Shown here: positions 1 to 9,073 of the stretch, in pieces
Numbering within the stretch: the first letter of the stretch is position 1
Layout of the letters: each line of letters starts with the position of its first letter
NCBI RefSeq assembly: GCF_900187265.1
Contig: NZ_LT906450.1
Location: 434,001 to 498,000 of the forward strand
Reading direction: 5' to 3'
Source: Rhodococcus rhodochrous
GTDB lineage: Bacteria > Actinomycetota > Actinomycetes > Mycobacteriales > Mycobacteriaceae
Length of the DNA: 64,000 nt
The notes under the pieces: generated by a model
Told to the model about the DNA's origin: nothing
Databases searched by the model: none
The model's input: only the letters and a program-made list of their open reading frames with translations
Program-made: the position numbers and the translations under genes

Positions 1-438
1 CGCGCGTGCGCGTCGATGCGCGCCGAACAGCCACGCGATCAACCCCATGACAGCAGGCGCGAATGCAGCCGCCGCGACTCCGCCGAGGGTGCGCCAGACC
101 ACGAGGATCTCGAGGGTCGGCGCGGTCGCGGCTCCGGCAGCGCAGATCGCGGTGCCGAGCAGGGCACCGCAGTAGACGCGACGCCGACCGTATCGGTCAC
201 CGATGTACCCTGCAAGGGGCATTGCCGCAGCAAAAGTGAGAAGGAAGCCGACGGCCAGTAGTGCGCCGTCTTCGAGGCTTGCGTCGAAGTCGGAAAGTAT
301 CTGTGGCAGTGGGACATTGATGATGTTGTTGCTCAGTGTCCCGACGAGGGTTCCGGCGAGCAGAGCGGACAGTGCCAGGGGAGTACCCGTATCCGTCTCG
401 GCTGCCGGCGCTGCCGGTGTATCGGTGCGAGTGGTCAT
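1..438 (-). CDS. MFS transporter, N-terminal part (cut by window edge)
   Basis: Only the first 146 codons are visible; the gene continues beyond position 1. It starts at the ATG complementary to 436-438. A short hydrophilic N-terminus (about 20 residues) is followed by hydrophobic helices. The loop motif GDRYGRRR at about residues 80-87 is the MFS motif A between helices 2 and 3. It is therefore probably a proton-driven drug or metabolite exporter of the plasma membrane; the substrate cannot be told. It is divergent from the permease at 829, with a 390-bp spacer holding operator-like repeats. Confidence 0.85.
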   Translation of the reverse strand, partial: MTTRTDTPAAPAAETDTGTPLALSALLAGTLVGTLSNNIINVPLPQILSDFDASLEDGALLAVGFLLTFAAAMPLAGYIGDRYGRRRVYCGALLGTAICAAGAATAPTLEILVVWRTLGGVAAAAFAPAVMGLIAWLFGAHRRARA

Positions 439-466
439 CGAACTCTCCGGAACCTCGGGGAACTGC

Positions 467-485
467 ACGGCACGGTTCGTGCCGT
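467..485. promoter_or_regulatory. Inverted repeat upstream of the MFS gene
   Basis: ACGGCACG-GTT-CGTGCCGT is a perfect 8-bp inverted repeat with a 3-bp spacer, 29 bp upstream of the MFS start codon. The size and position fit a repressor operator. The regulator is unknown and may lie outside the window. Confidence 0.45.
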
Positions 486-536
486 CGAACCACTTTCGCA
501 CTGCGCTACGGTCGGATGCATCGTCATCGCGGGGTG

Positions 537-712
537 GATGTGCACATCGGATCCGGAGGAACCGGTGCAGAGTGCACATTCGGCGACGTCGTGGGGGCGT
601 CGGCGAGCGCGCGACACATGTTCGTAGCAATATTTCACATCCGAGCGCCGCGTCGTTACGAAATTGCAAAAGTGGAACACAGTGCACAGCTAGCGTGGCG
701 GGCAATGTGCAC
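537..712. promoter_or_regulatory. Cluster of four GTGCAC palindromes in a divergent spacer
   Basis: GTGCAC occurs at 540-545, 572-577, 682-687 and 707-712. The first lies inside a 12-bp perfect palindrome (GATGTGCACATC, 537-548). The spacer 439-828 has no convincing gene; apart from these repeats and the inverted repeat at 467-485 I see nothing else in it. The sites lie between two divergent transporter genes and could be operator half-sites, but recurrence of a 6-mer can be chance. Confidence 0.3.
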
Positions 713-828
713 CGTTCTCGTTGACCGAGCACGGGCCGTAGCGGAAAGTTCCCCCAATACATCGAGTTCCCCATTCACCGTCCACGAACACAGCCCGACT
801 CGTTCCACCCCCTGTCGAAGGAATCGCC

Positions 829-2406
829 TTGGACGTACAACTCACCGCCGCGCACTGGGTCTACCTGGCCGGCATCCTCGTCATCCTGGCCACCATGGCC
901 CTGCGGAAGAACATCGTCGTTCCTGCAGTCGTCGCAACCTTCCTGACCGCCCTGACGTTCTCCGGCAGCATCGTCACGGGACTGTCGGCCATCTTCAACG
1001 CGAGCCTCGTCGCGGCGAAGGAACTGTTCAATATCTTCCTCATCATCGCGATGGTCACGGCCATGCTCGGCGCGCTGCGCCAGCTCGGCGCCGACCGGAT
1101 GATGGTCGCGCCGTTCCGGCGGGTCATGCGTGCGGGCACCAGCAGCTTCCTCGTCCTGGCCGCGGTCACCTACGTGATCTCCCTGTTCTTCTGGCCCACC
1201 CCGGCCGTGCCCCTCGTCGGCGCGGTGCTCATCCCCGTGGCGATCCGCGCGGGCATGTCCCCGTTGTCGGTGGGCATGGTCATCGCGATCTGCGGTCAGG
1301 GCATGGCGCTGTCCTCGGACTACATCATCAAGGTGGCGCCCGGCATCTCCGCATCGGCTGCCGGCGTCGAGGCCGACGCCGTGGCGGACAAGGCCATGGT
1401 CCTGTCCCTGATCGTCGGCGGCACGGCTCTGCTGATCACCTACCTCGTGCAGAAGCGGCACTGGCGTGCACCGTCCCCCGACCTCCTCGTCGAGTGGGAG
1501 GCCGAAGCCGACCGCGGCATCGGCGAGACCCGTGACGACTCCTCGGGCGACGGGGGCGGCTCCCGTCCTCCGCGTCGGCCGGAACCCGCCGGCGGCCCCA
1601 GCGGCGGTGGCGGAGAGCAGGCGGCGACGGCCACGGCGGTGCTCGTGGCGCCGTCCGATCCGATCGCCGACCCCGACACCGAAGCGGAGAAGGAGCGCCG
1701 CGGTACCGCGAAGGCGTTTGCGATGCTCGTGCCGCTCGCCTACCTCGCGTTCATCGTCTACCTGATGCTGGGCAAGTTCACCGAGGTCGTACCGCCGCTG
1801 CAGGGTGGTGACGCCGCCGCGATCGTGGGTGGGATCGCAGCGCTGATCCTGTTCGCCGCCGCAGCGTCGACCGACCGCGGAGGTTTCCTCGAGACCACCT
1901 CGGACCATCTCGTCGACGGCCTGGTCTTCGCCTTCAAGGCCATGGGCTGCGTCCTCCCGATCGCCGGCTTCTTCTTCATCGGCAATCCGGAGTTCGCGGG
2001 ACCGATCCTCGGCATCTCCGCCGACGCCGCAGGCCCGGCGATCCTGTTCGACCTCGTGACCACGGTGCAGGCGCACCTTCCGCAGAACGCCTTCGTCACG
2101 TCCTTCGGCATCCTGCTCATCGGCCTCGTCGCCGGACTCGACGGGTCCGGATTCAGCGGACTGCCCCTCACCGGTGCGCTGTCGGGTGCTCTCGGCCCGG
2201 CCGTCGACGTCGACCCGTCGACGCTCGCGGCGATCGGTCAGATGGGCAACATCTGGGCCGGTGGCGGTGTCATCATCGCGTGGTCCTCGCTGGTCGCGGT
2301 GGCCGGTTTCGCCCGGGTGCCCGTGCTCGATCTCGCCCGCAAGTGCTTCCTGCCGGTGATGGCGGGTCTGATCCTCTCGACCGTCTTCGCAGTGCTGGTG
2401 TTCTGA
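829..2406 (+). CDS. Putative IT-superfamily-like permease (GntP/CitMHS type)
   Basis: A 525-residue integral membrane protein with long hydrophobic segments across both halves. The segment pattern (NIFLIIAMVTAMLGALRQLG followed by a PTPAVPLVGAVLIPVAIRAG-like stretch) resembles the duplicated architecture of organic-anion permeases such as gluconate or citrate carriers. A hydrophilic Gly/Pro/Glu-rich loop at about residues 222-290 separates the two halves. The TTG start is preceded by GAAGGAAT; there is no better in-frame start. Substrate unknown. It stands alone between the divergent MFS gene and the convergent FUSC gene. Family assignment is by general resemblance only. Confidence 0.6.
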   Translation: MDVQLTAAHWVYLAGILVILATMALRKNIVVPAVVATFLTALTFSGSIVTGLSAIFNASLVAAKELFNIFLIIAMVTAMLGALRQLGADRMMVAPFRRVMRAGTSSFLVLAAVTYVISLFFWPTPAVPLVGAVLIPVAIRAGMSPLSVGMVIAICGQGMALSSDYIIKVAPGISASAAGVEADAVADKAMVLSLIVGGTALLITYLVQKRHWRAPSPDLLVEWEAEADRGIGETRDDSSGDGGGSRPPRRPEPAGGPSGGGGEQAATATAVLVAPSDPIADPDTEAEKERRGTAKAFAMLVPLAYLAFIVYLMLGKFTEVVPPLQGGDAAAIVGGIAALILFAAAASTDRGGFLETTSDHLVDGLVFAFKAMGCVLPIAGFFFIGNPEFAGPILGISADAAGPAILFDLVTTVQAHLPQNAFVTSFGILLIGLVAGLDGSGFSGLPLTGALSGALGPAVDVDPSTLAAIGQMGNIWAGGGVIIAWSSLVAVAGFARVPVLDLARKCFLPVMAGLILSTVFAVLVF

Positions 2407-2446
2407 CGACGGCGCGTGTTCCGACGGAAACGACCGGGTCCCTGCT

Positions 2447-4045
2447 TCAGGGGCCCGGTCGTTCCGGCAGGGTCAGGATCCGGTAGCCGAGTTCGTGGAG
2501 ACGGCGGTGCTCGGTCCAGCGCTCCCGGGTCCACGCCGGCTCGGTGTGTGCGGCGATGACGGCCGCGGTAGTGGAGGCGTGCAGGTCGAACTCGAGGTCG
2601 CGGCGCAGTTCGGGCAGCTCGCGCGCGTCCGACGACGCGGCGATCCTCGTAACGGCGTCGCGCACGCGGCCGTCGGCGAAGTCGAGGACGCGGCGGTGGG
2701 CCCGGGGGAGCACACCCCACAGCACCGCGAGCGCGACGAGGACTCCGACGACGGTCTCGAGGAAGCGGTCGCGCGCGACCGTCACCAGATCGCCGGGGGC
2801 GCCCAATCCGCCGAGGACGACGACGAGCGGGGTGATGAAGACCATCGCCAGGCCGTAGTTCCGCACCAGGAACATCTCGGTGCCCGCCATCACCGCGGCC
2901 AGCACCGCGACGAGGGCGATCCCACCCGGATGGAAGGGCGTCAGGCAGGCGACCAGGACGAGCCCGAGCACGGTGCCGAGGAAGCGGTGCGCCGCCCGGT
3001 AGGAACCGAGGATCCGATCCGGTCCCTGGTGCAGGATCATCGCGGCCGTGATGACCGCCCAGTCGGGGCGTCCGACACCCAGTGCGATGGCGATCGTCCC
3101 GGCGACCGGTCCCGCGACGAGCAGGCGCACGGCGATCGTCGCCGACCGGCTGCGCAGGTGCGCGGCACGCGCGAGGCGGTACCGCACGGAGGGACGTCGC
3201 AGCGGGGTCCGCAGCCGCAGGTCGTCCTCGGGAACCGCCTCGTCCCGCGGACGCTCGTCCAGTGTCTCCGCGCATCGGAGGTGCGCCGCGCACAGTGCTT
3301 GCTCCAGCGGATGCCCCGAGCCGACGAGCCCGGCGTCGTGCAGGCACTGCCACGCCGCGTGCAGATCGTGGACCGCGGCGCGGCGATTCCCGGGGGAGTT
3401 CTCCTCGAGGACCGCGTCGACGGCGGCGACCGCAGCGGCCACCGCGGTGCGTTCCGGAGTCCGTGGCCGGAACGGAGCACCGGACAGGGAGACCACGACG
3501 GCCGTCCCCGCTCCGATCGTCGTCCATGCCGAGACCGTCGGGACGGACACCCCCAGCGCGGGGAGAGCGGATGCGATCTCGAGGGACAACAACATCAGGA
3601 ACGCGCCGGGCGCACCCATCCGCAGCGCGTCGACGACGAAGGCGCACCCCGCGACGGTCACCGTCATCGCCGCGACGACCACCAGGTACCACCACGCCGG
3701 CCCGCCTGCGGCCAGCTCGTGATGGACCACCGACCCTGCGAGGGCACCGATCGTCGCCAGCGTCACGAGCACCGTCCCGATGACGGCGACCGCTCGGGCA
3801 CGGACACGATAGGGGCGCTGCTCGCCGTAGACGACGGCGAAGGCACCGAGTGTGGCGATGGCGGAGACGGCACCGAAGCCGAGGGCGACACCCACGAGAC
3901 CGGGTACCGCGACGGTGGCGGCTGCGCGTGCGGCGCCGGGCCACCGGCGTCCCTGCCTGGGAACCGACAGTATCGCCGTCCGCAACGGGGCGGGCGTGGG
4001 CAGCGGCAGGTCGACGACCCGATGATCTCCGCTCGCTTCCGCCAC
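2447..4045 (-). CDS. FUSC-family (fusaric acid resistance/aromatic acid exporter-like) membrane protein
   Basis: 532 residues with two blocks of hydrophobic helices (about residues 25-170 and 320-460) around a hydrophilic middle, the arrangement of FUSC/aromatic-acid-exporter proteins. The second block contains the WAVITAAMILHQGPD-like segment typical of the FUSC_2 half. The GTG start at 4045 is chosen because AAGGTGG sits 6 bp upstream. The open frame continues to 4312, but that extension is not protein-like. Likely exports small aromatic or amphipathic compounds across the plasma membrane; this is family inference. It converges on the permease at 829-2406. Confidence 0.75.
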   Translation of the reverse strand: MAEASGDHRVVDLPLPTPAPLRTAILSVPRQGRRWPGAARAAATVAVPGLVGVALGFGAVSAIATLGAFAVVYGEQRPYRVRARAVAVIGTVLVTLATIGALAGSVVHHELAAGGPAWWYLVVVAAMTVTVAGCAFVVDALRMGAPGAFLMLLSLEIASALPALGVSVPTVSAWTTIGAGTAVVVSLSGAPFRPRTPERTAVAAAVAAVDAVLEENSPGNRRAAVHDLHAAWQCLHDAGLVGSGHPLEQALCAAHLRCAETLDERPRDEAVPEDDLRLRTPLRRPSVRYRLARAAHLRSRSATIAVRLLVAGPVAGTIAIALGVGRPDWAVITAAMILHQGPDRILGSYRAAHRFLGTVLGLVLVACLTPFHPGGIALVAVLAAVMAGTEMFLVRNYGLAMVFITPLVVVLGGLGAPGDLVTVARDRFLETVVGVLVALAVLWGVLPRAHRRVLDFADGRVRDAVTRIAASSDARELPELRRDLEFDLHASTTAAVIAAHTEPAWTRERWTEHRRLHELGYRILTLPERPGP

Positions 4046-4301
4046 GTCGTACCACCTTAGGAACCGGCGGGGCAGTGTCTCCCGTCGGCAGGCGCGCATG
4101 AGGCGCAGGTCACTGGGCTGATCCGCCACATTTCCCGACGGAATATCCGCCCCGGAATTCCGCGACGTTCGAATTGCGAACGTATCGAATTCGTCGGTTG
4201 AAAATGCATCGACTCGCATATTTCTCGTAAATGGGATAGAAGAGGGGAGCGCCTGTTTCGAAGTCGGGAGAAATTCGCCCGGCCCCGTGAAAGGACATTT
4301 C

Positions 4302-4403
4302 ATGACACTCAATGTTGTGCTGTTGTTACTGGTACTGGCTGCGGCATTCGCATCCGTCGCCGCTCTTCATTCGGCGGACGAGCGCCGCACCCGAAATCCC
4401 TGA
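4302..4403 (+). CDS. Small membrane peptide, 33 aa
   Basis: ATG with a good ribosome binding site (GAAAGGA, 5 bp spacing) opens a 33-codon frame ending in TGA. Residues 2-20 are strongly hydrophobic (TLNVVLLLLVLAAAFASVA) and are followed by a charged tail (SADERRTR), the profile of a single-span membrane peptide with the tail in the cytoplasm. The upstream 250 bp are AT-richer than the neighbours, as a promoter would be. Family unrecognised. It lies between the divergent FUSC gene and the 14-bp inverted repeat at 4472-4515. Confidence 0.55.
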   Translation: MTLNVVLLLLVLAAAFASVAALHSADERRTRNP

Positions 4404-4471
4404 GTGAATTCGGAGTGACGCGGATCCGGCAGCCCACGGAAATATCCGCGTCGACATCCTCCGATCGGGGG

Positions 4472-4515
4472 GGAGGTTGTGTGCGTTTTCGTCGGGAGAA
4501 TCGCACACAACCTCC
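4472..4515. promoter_or_regulatory. 14-bp perfect inverted repeat (terminator or operator)
   Basis: GGAGGTTGTGTGCG (4472-4485) and its exact complement CGCACACAACCTCC (4502-4515) flank a 16-nt loop. It lies 69 bp after the small peptide gene and 140 bp before the next membrane protein gene. No T-run follows, so it may be a factor-aided terminator, an RNA structure or a large operator. Confidence 0.55.
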
Positions 4516-4655
4516 GCCTCGTTCGTCCTGCCCGGAGAGGGCGCGAGCGGTGGTCCCGGAAGGTCGGGACGGCCGTCCCTTCCACCCGGGACACCGGGCG
4601 CCGGATCGTTCCTTCCACGACGCGCAGGGCGTCGCACCGATCCGAAGGGACCCTT

Positions 4656-5351
4656 ATGAACACTCTCGGCACCGAGACCGAACCCCTCGCGCCGATCGCC
4701 CCCGACCGTCGTGGCCCCGGTTCGCTCTGGGCGTGGACGGGTGCGGTTGCCGGACTCGCCGGCGTCGTGGGCATCCAGGCGAGCATGGCGATGAGCGCGG
4801 CGTACAACGAGCGTACCGCCGGCAACGCGGTGGCGATCATGACCGAGTTCGCCGGGCAGCGCACGGCCATGCTCGTCATGCACCTGACGTTGATGGTGTC
4901 GACGACGCTGCTGCTCGTCTTCGCCGCCGGACTGCAGCGTCGGCTGCGCGCGGGCACTCCGGAGTTCAGCCTCGTGCCGACGGTCGCGGCATTCGGTCTC
5001 GTGCTCACCTCGATCGCGACCCTCATGGGCACCGGGCTCGACACCGAGTTGCTGTTCGGCCTCGGCAACACCGATCGGATGGTGCCCGAGGTGGCGGTCT
5101 TCGCCTCGCACTGGATGGGCACCATCCCGTGGCTGTGGGTCGGTGCCGGAGTGAGCGGCATCGCGGTCGCGGTGGCCGCCCTGCGTCACCGCGCGGCGCC
5201 CCGGTGGATCGGTTGGGCGAGCGTCGTTCTCGGTGGTCTGACCCTGCTCCTCGGCATCTCCCCGCTGCAGTACATGGCGGGCTTCACCGGCCCGGTGTGG
5301 GTGCTGGTGGCCGGAGTCGGATTCGCCCTCGCGGACCGGCGTGCACGTTAG
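4656..5351 (+). CDS. Conserved-type membrane protein, function unknown
   Basis: 231 residues with about six hydrophobic segments (first at about residues 25-45, last ending near the C-terminus) and few charged residues between them. The ATG at 4656 follows GAAGGGA at a good distance. I do not recognise the family. Its stop lies about 50-70 bp before the start of the sensor kinase on the same strand, so co-transcription with the two-component pair is plausible. It could be an accessory membrane component of that signalling system. Confidence 0.6.
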   Translation: MNTLGTETEPLAPIAPDRRGPGSLWAWTGAVAGLAGVVGIQASMAMSAAYNERTAGNAVAIMTEFAGQRTAMLVMHLTLMVSTTLLLVFAAGLQRRLRAGTPEFSLVPTVAAFGLVLTSIATLMGTGLDTELLFGLGNTDRMVPEVAVFASHWMGTIPWLWVGAGVSGIAVAVAALRHRAAPRWIGWASVVLGGLTLLLGISPLQYMAGFTGPVWVLVAGVGFALADRRAR

Positions 5352-5400
5352 TGCCACTGCGAGCAGCCCAGCGGCGTATACCGGCCGCATCGAGGACACA

Positions 5401-7362
5401 GTGGTGCATACTCACCGCACCATGAAGGGCACAGTCGGCACAGTCGCGACGAACGGATCGGCGGGTACCGGGGCTCCGGTACCCGCCGCCGTCGTGGCCG
5501 TCGCCTCCTGGTTGCTCGCCGTCGCGGCCGTCGTCGTGTTCGTCGCGGCCCGGCCCGCGCTCGATTCCGACCAGCTGTTCTTCCTCGTCGACGTGGTCGG
5601 AGCCGCCGTCTACGGGACGGTCGCCGGGGTGATCCTCGCCCGCCGGGTCCACGCCGTGCCGATCCTGCTGGCCGTCGCGTCGATCGGTGTCGGCGTGGCA
5701 GCGGTGTCCTACAGCTGGACACAGCTCGCCCTCGTCCGCCCCGAACTGCCCGTCGGATTCCTCGGGCCGCTGCAGAACACCACCTGGATCCCCGGGACGC
5801 TCGCGTTGTTCCTCGTGGTTCCGTGGCTCGTCCGCGACCGCCCGGCAGATCCCGTGATACGAGCCGGGATCGGCCTCGGCATCCTGACGATCGCATGGTT
5901 CTTCTGGGCGCGCACATTCACCGACATCGCCGACATCCGGTTCGTCGGACCCGTTGTGGCGGTAGGCTTCCTGACTGCCGGGCACGTCGAGTGGCGGCGC
6001 CGCCACGCCCCCGACGGCGAACGGTCCGGGACGGGATGGCTCGCGCTCGGCAGTGCCCTGATGACGGCCTCGTACATCCCGCTGGCGGTCCCGGACGTGC
6101 CGTGGATGCTCACGCCGTTACTCCACCTCGCGACGCAGGCCTTCTATCCGGTCGCGATCCTCGCCGTCGTACTGCGCCAACGACTCTGGGGCATCGACCT
6201 CGCCGTCGGCCGTGCCGCGCTCGCCGGCAGTCTCACCGCCGTGCTCGTCACCTGCTATCTCGCGGTGACGGTCGCGGTGTCGTTGGTGCTCCCGAACGAA
6301 TCGGTCTTCGCCCAGGCGGTCGCCGCCACCGCCGTCGCGCTGGCCGTGCAGCCGGTGCGGATGTGGCTCGGCCGGAAGGTGCACCGCCTCGTCTACGGCG
6401 ACGGCGTCGACCCGGCACGCGCGGTCCGGATTCTCGGGCGGCACTTCGCCGGTGCCGATTCCCCCGACCTGCTGCTGGGCGAACTCGCCGCCGGCATCGG
6501 TACCGCACTGCGCCTCGAATCGGTCGAGGTGCGCCGAGGCGGCGACGTGATCGCACGCTGGGGGACCGCGACCGGACCCGTCGAGGAGGTGCCGGTCGGT
6601 TCCGGCGACGCCACCCTCGCCGTCACCGCACCCCCGGGCGAATCGCTCGGGACACGCAGCCGGCGGGCGCTCACCGAACTCGCGACCGTCGTCGACGCCG
6701 GTCTCGTCGTCCTGCGGTCGGCCGAGGACCTCGAAGACGCACGTCGCCGCCTCACCGAGGTGAGACTCGAGGAACGCCGCACCATCCGCCGCGAACTGCA
6801 CGACGGTCTCGGCCCGTCGCTCGCCGGGGTGCGGCTCGGCCTGCAGGGCGCACGCAATCTCGTCGCCACCGACCCGGAAGCCGCGGCCGGACTCGTCGAT
6901 GAACTGCTCCGCGAACTCGACCGGCAGGTCGACGGTGTGCGCGAGCTCTCGCGCAGTCTGCTGCCCCCGGTCCTCGACGAACTCGGCCTCACCGCCGCAC
7001 TCGACGAACTCGTGATCACCCACGCCCGTGCGGGATTCCGTGTCGACCTGCAATCCGACCTCCCCGCCGGGGTGTCCGGGCCGATCGCGTGGGCCGCCTA
7101 CGGCATCGCCTCCGAGGCGATCATCAACGCACGACGGCATTCCGGCGCCGACGAATGCACGGTGCGGGTCGCGGCGGAGGGCGACCTGCTGGTCCTCGAC
7201 ATCGTCGACGACGGACGAGGGCTCGCGACCGACGCACGCGTCGGGGTGGGGACGCAGAGCATGCGGGAACGGGCCCGGGAGGTCGGTGGAACGGTGGGCA
7301 TCGAGCCCGGTGACCCCCGCGGTGTCGTGGTGCGGGCACGGCTACCCTGGTCCGAATCATGA
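5401..7362 (+). CDS. Sensor histidine kinase, NarL/LiaS (HisKA_3) type
   Basis: 653 residues. The N-terminal third is membrane-embedded, with about eight to ten helices. A linker follows, then the HisKA_3 dimerisation/phosphoacceptor segment [19 protein letters not shown] with the phosphorylated His at about residue 467. The C-terminus is an HATPase_c domain with the [11 protein letters not shown]1-box. The start is uncertain: GTG 5401 (GAGG 5 bp upstream), ATG 5422 (weak site) or GTG 5341. It autophosphorylates and passes phosphate to the adjacent regulator, whose ATG overlaps this stop by 4 bp (ATGA). The signal is unknown; a many-helix sensor suggests a membrane or lipophilic cue. Confidence 0.88.
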   Translation: MVHTHRTMKGTVGTVATNGSAGTGAPVPAAVVAVASWLLAVAAVVVFVAARPALDSDQLFFLVDVVGAAVYGTVAGVILARRVHAVPILLAVASIGVGVAAVSYSWTQLALVRPELPVGFLGPLQNTTWIPGTLALFLVVPWLVRDRPADPVIRAGIGLGILTIAWFFWARTFTDIADIRFVGPVVAVGFLTAGHVEWRRRHAPDGERSGTGWLALGSALMTASYIPLAVPDVPWMLTPLLHLATQAFYPVAILAVVLRQRLWGIDLAVGRAALAGSLTAVLVTCYLAVTVAVSLVLPNESVFAQAVAATAVALAVQPVRMWLGRKVHRLVYGDGVDPARAVRILGRHFAGADSPDLLLGELAAGIGTALRLESVEVRRGGDVIARWGTATGPVEEVPVGSGDATLAVTAPPGESLGTRSRRALTELATVVDAGLVVLRSAEDLEDARRRLTEVRLEERRTIRRELHDGLGPSLAGVRLGLQGARNLVATDPEAAAGLVDELLRELDRQVDGVRELSRSLLPPVLDELGLTAALDELVITHARAGFRVDLQSDLPAGVSGPIAWAAYGIASEAIINARRHSGADECTVRVAAEGDLLVLDIVDDGRGLATDARVGVGTQSMRERAREVGGTVGIEPGDPRGVVVRARLPWSES

Positions 7363-8063
7363 GCGACAACGGAGCGATACGCGTTGCGGTCGTCGACGAC
7401 CATCCCGTCTTCCGCCTCGGTATGGCGGCACTGCTGGGCACCCTCGACGGGATCGACGTCGTGTGCCAGGCGAGTTCGGTGGGGGAGGCGCTCGAGGTCG
7501 TGACCGCGGACGTCGACGTCGTGCTCATGGACATCGAACTCGGCGACGGATCGGGGATCGACGCGACCCGCAGCATCCTCCGGAAGTCGCCGGGCACCCG
7601 GATCCTGATGGTCACCATGCACGAGGACGAGGACATCCTCGTCGCATCGATCCGTGCCGGTGCGTCGGGTTATCTCGTCAAGGGGGCCGATCCGTCAGGG
7701 GTCGAACGGGCGATCCGGGCCGTGGCCGACGGCGAGATGATCGTCGGTGCGGCGGTCGCGGCGAAAGCCCTTGCGGCGGTCGCGACCTCCCGCAACACCT
7801 CGGCGGCCTTCCCGGACCTGACCGAACGGGAGCGGGAGATCCTCGATCTCGTGGCCCGCGGACTCGACAACGCGGCGATCTCCCGCCGGCTCGTGCTCAG
7901 TCAGAAGACGGTGCGCAACCACGTGTCCAACATCCTCGGCAAGATCGGTGCCGCCGACCGGGCGAGCGCGATCGTGCGTGCGCGGGAAGCAGGCCTGGGC
8001 GTCGACCGACCTGCTGCTCAGGGAGTGACGGTCGTGACGAACGACATCCGGTCGCCGCGGTAG
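7359..8063 (+). CDS. Response regulator, NarL/LuxR family
   Basis: 234 residues. The receiver domain has the acidic pair VVDDHP (Asp13/Asp14), phosphoacceptor Asp at about residue 58 (VLMDIEL) and the conserved Lys in GYLVKGAD. The C-terminal LuxR helix-turn-helix runs from [15 protein letters not shown] to [15 protein letters not shown]. Start and kinase stop overlap (ATGA), so the two are translationally coupled and form one two-component system. The 3' end overlaps the convergent GntR gene by 46 bp, so the last 15 codons are antisense to that gene. Targets are unknown. Confidence 0.92.
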   Translation: MSDNGAIRVAVVDDHPVFRLGMAALLGTLDGIDVVCQASSVGEALEVVTADVDVVLMDIELGDGSGIDATRSILRKSPGTRILMVTMHEDEDILVASIRAGASGYLVKGADPSGVERAIRAVADGEMIVGAAVAAKALAAVATSRNTSAAFPDLTEREREILDLVARGLDNAAISRRLVLSQKTVRNHVSNILGKIGAADRASAIVRAREAGLGVDRPAAQGVTVVTNDIRSPR

Positions 8064-8734
8064 AGCGACCGGCGGTGCTCGATCGGCACGTCGTTCTCGT
8101 CGTAGGAGGTCCGCTCGAGCAGCAGCATCGGGGTGCGCGTGTCGGCGTCGAGCAGCGCCGCCTCGCGCGCATCCGGCAGCGTGGTCTCGATCCGCTCGAC
8201 CGCCCGCGCGAAGGTGATCCCGTACGAACGGATCGCGGCGTACAGCGACGACGACGGATCCAGCGTCCGGCGCAGCTCCGGAAAGCGGTGTGCGGGAAGG
8301 CGTGTGCGTTCGAGCCCCACATGCACTCCGTCGGTGAGCAGGACACGTTCGAGTTCGAGGACGGGATCGCCGGGCTCGAGACCGAGACGGCAGGCCAGCT
8401 CGTCGTCGGCGACGAGGTCGGTCCACGCGACGAGCACACGCCCGGCGCTGCGCCCTTCGAGCAGGGCGGCCTCGGTGTAGGAACCGATGACGAGGGGCTG
8501 GACGATCTTCGGTCCGGCGACGACGGTGCTGCGGCCCCGCCGTTCGATGCGACCGTCGACGAGCAGTTCGCGCAGTGCCTGACGGACCGTTTCGCGGGCG
8601 ACGTCGAACCGGGTGGCGAGATCGCGCTCGGAAGGGACCTGATCTCCCACGCTGAGCTGGTCGAGGAGGCACTCGACCTGGCGGCGCACGATCTGGTGCT
8701 TGAGCGTGCGCGCTTCGCGAACGACGGAGGCCAC
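8018..8734 (-). CDS. GntR-family transcriptional regulator with UTRA domain
   Basis: 238 residues. The N-terminal winged helix includes [20 protein letters not shown], the GntR recognition helix pattern. The C-terminal 150 residues ([21 protein letters not shown], then [20 protein letters not shown]) match UTRA ligand-binding domains. It faces the fadA-fadB operon across a 339-bp spacer, so that operon is a candidate target, though UTRA regulators more often sense sugars or amino-acid derivatives. The 3' end overlaps the response-regulator gene. Confidence 0.88.
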   Translation of the reverse strand: MASVVREARTLKHQIVRRQVECLLDQLSVGDQVPSERDLATRFDVARETVRQALRELLVDGRIERRGRSTVVAGPKIVQPLVIGSYTEAALLEGRSAGRVLVAWTDLVADDELACRLGLEPGDPVLELERVLLTDGVHVGLERTRLPAHRFPELRRTLDPSSSLYAAIRSYGITFARAVERIETTLPDAREAALLDADTRTPMLLLERTSYDENDVPIEHRRSLYRGDRMSFVTTVTP

Positions 8735-8916
8735 GTATCAAGCGTAGCCGGATTCCGGTCCACACCAACTGCTCACCACACCGGGCGCCGGAAGCCGGCA
8801 GCGCCCTGCGACGACGGACCCGTGGGCAGAGCCTGCCGCCGTGCCCGTTCCCGTCGGTGCGCTGGGGAAAGTGCTGTAAACGGGGCGGGATGGTGGGCGG
8901 CGATGCCTGTATGGGG

Positions 8917-8951
8917 CGGTGTCCGGACGTTCGGTTCGGTCACGGACACCG
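8917..8951. promoter_or_regulatory. Inverted repeat in the GntR-fadA spacer
   Basis: CGGTGTCCG (917-925) and CGGACACCG (943-951 of this kilobase) form a perfect 9-bp inverted repeat with a 17-bp spacer, about 120 bp before fadA. The 339-bp spacer 8735-9073 carries no gene that I can see; this repeat is its clearest structure. It may be an operator for the fadAB operon or for the divergent GntR gene. Confidence 0.4.
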
Positions 8952-9073
8952 ATCGCTTCGGTCCTTACCGCCGAGGGCCGTCCGCTTCTACCGTGGTGGA
9001 GGTTGGGCACGGCGGCCCTCTGCAGGGCCGTGGGTGCCATCGCTCCGCAAGCACGGGAAGGAACCTGCGCACT

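Noticed and set aside
7028-9073. Upstream extension of the fadA frame by about 680 codons
   Set aside because: It crosses the kinase, response-regulator and GntR genes in shadow frames; protein-like sequence begins only at GTG 9074.
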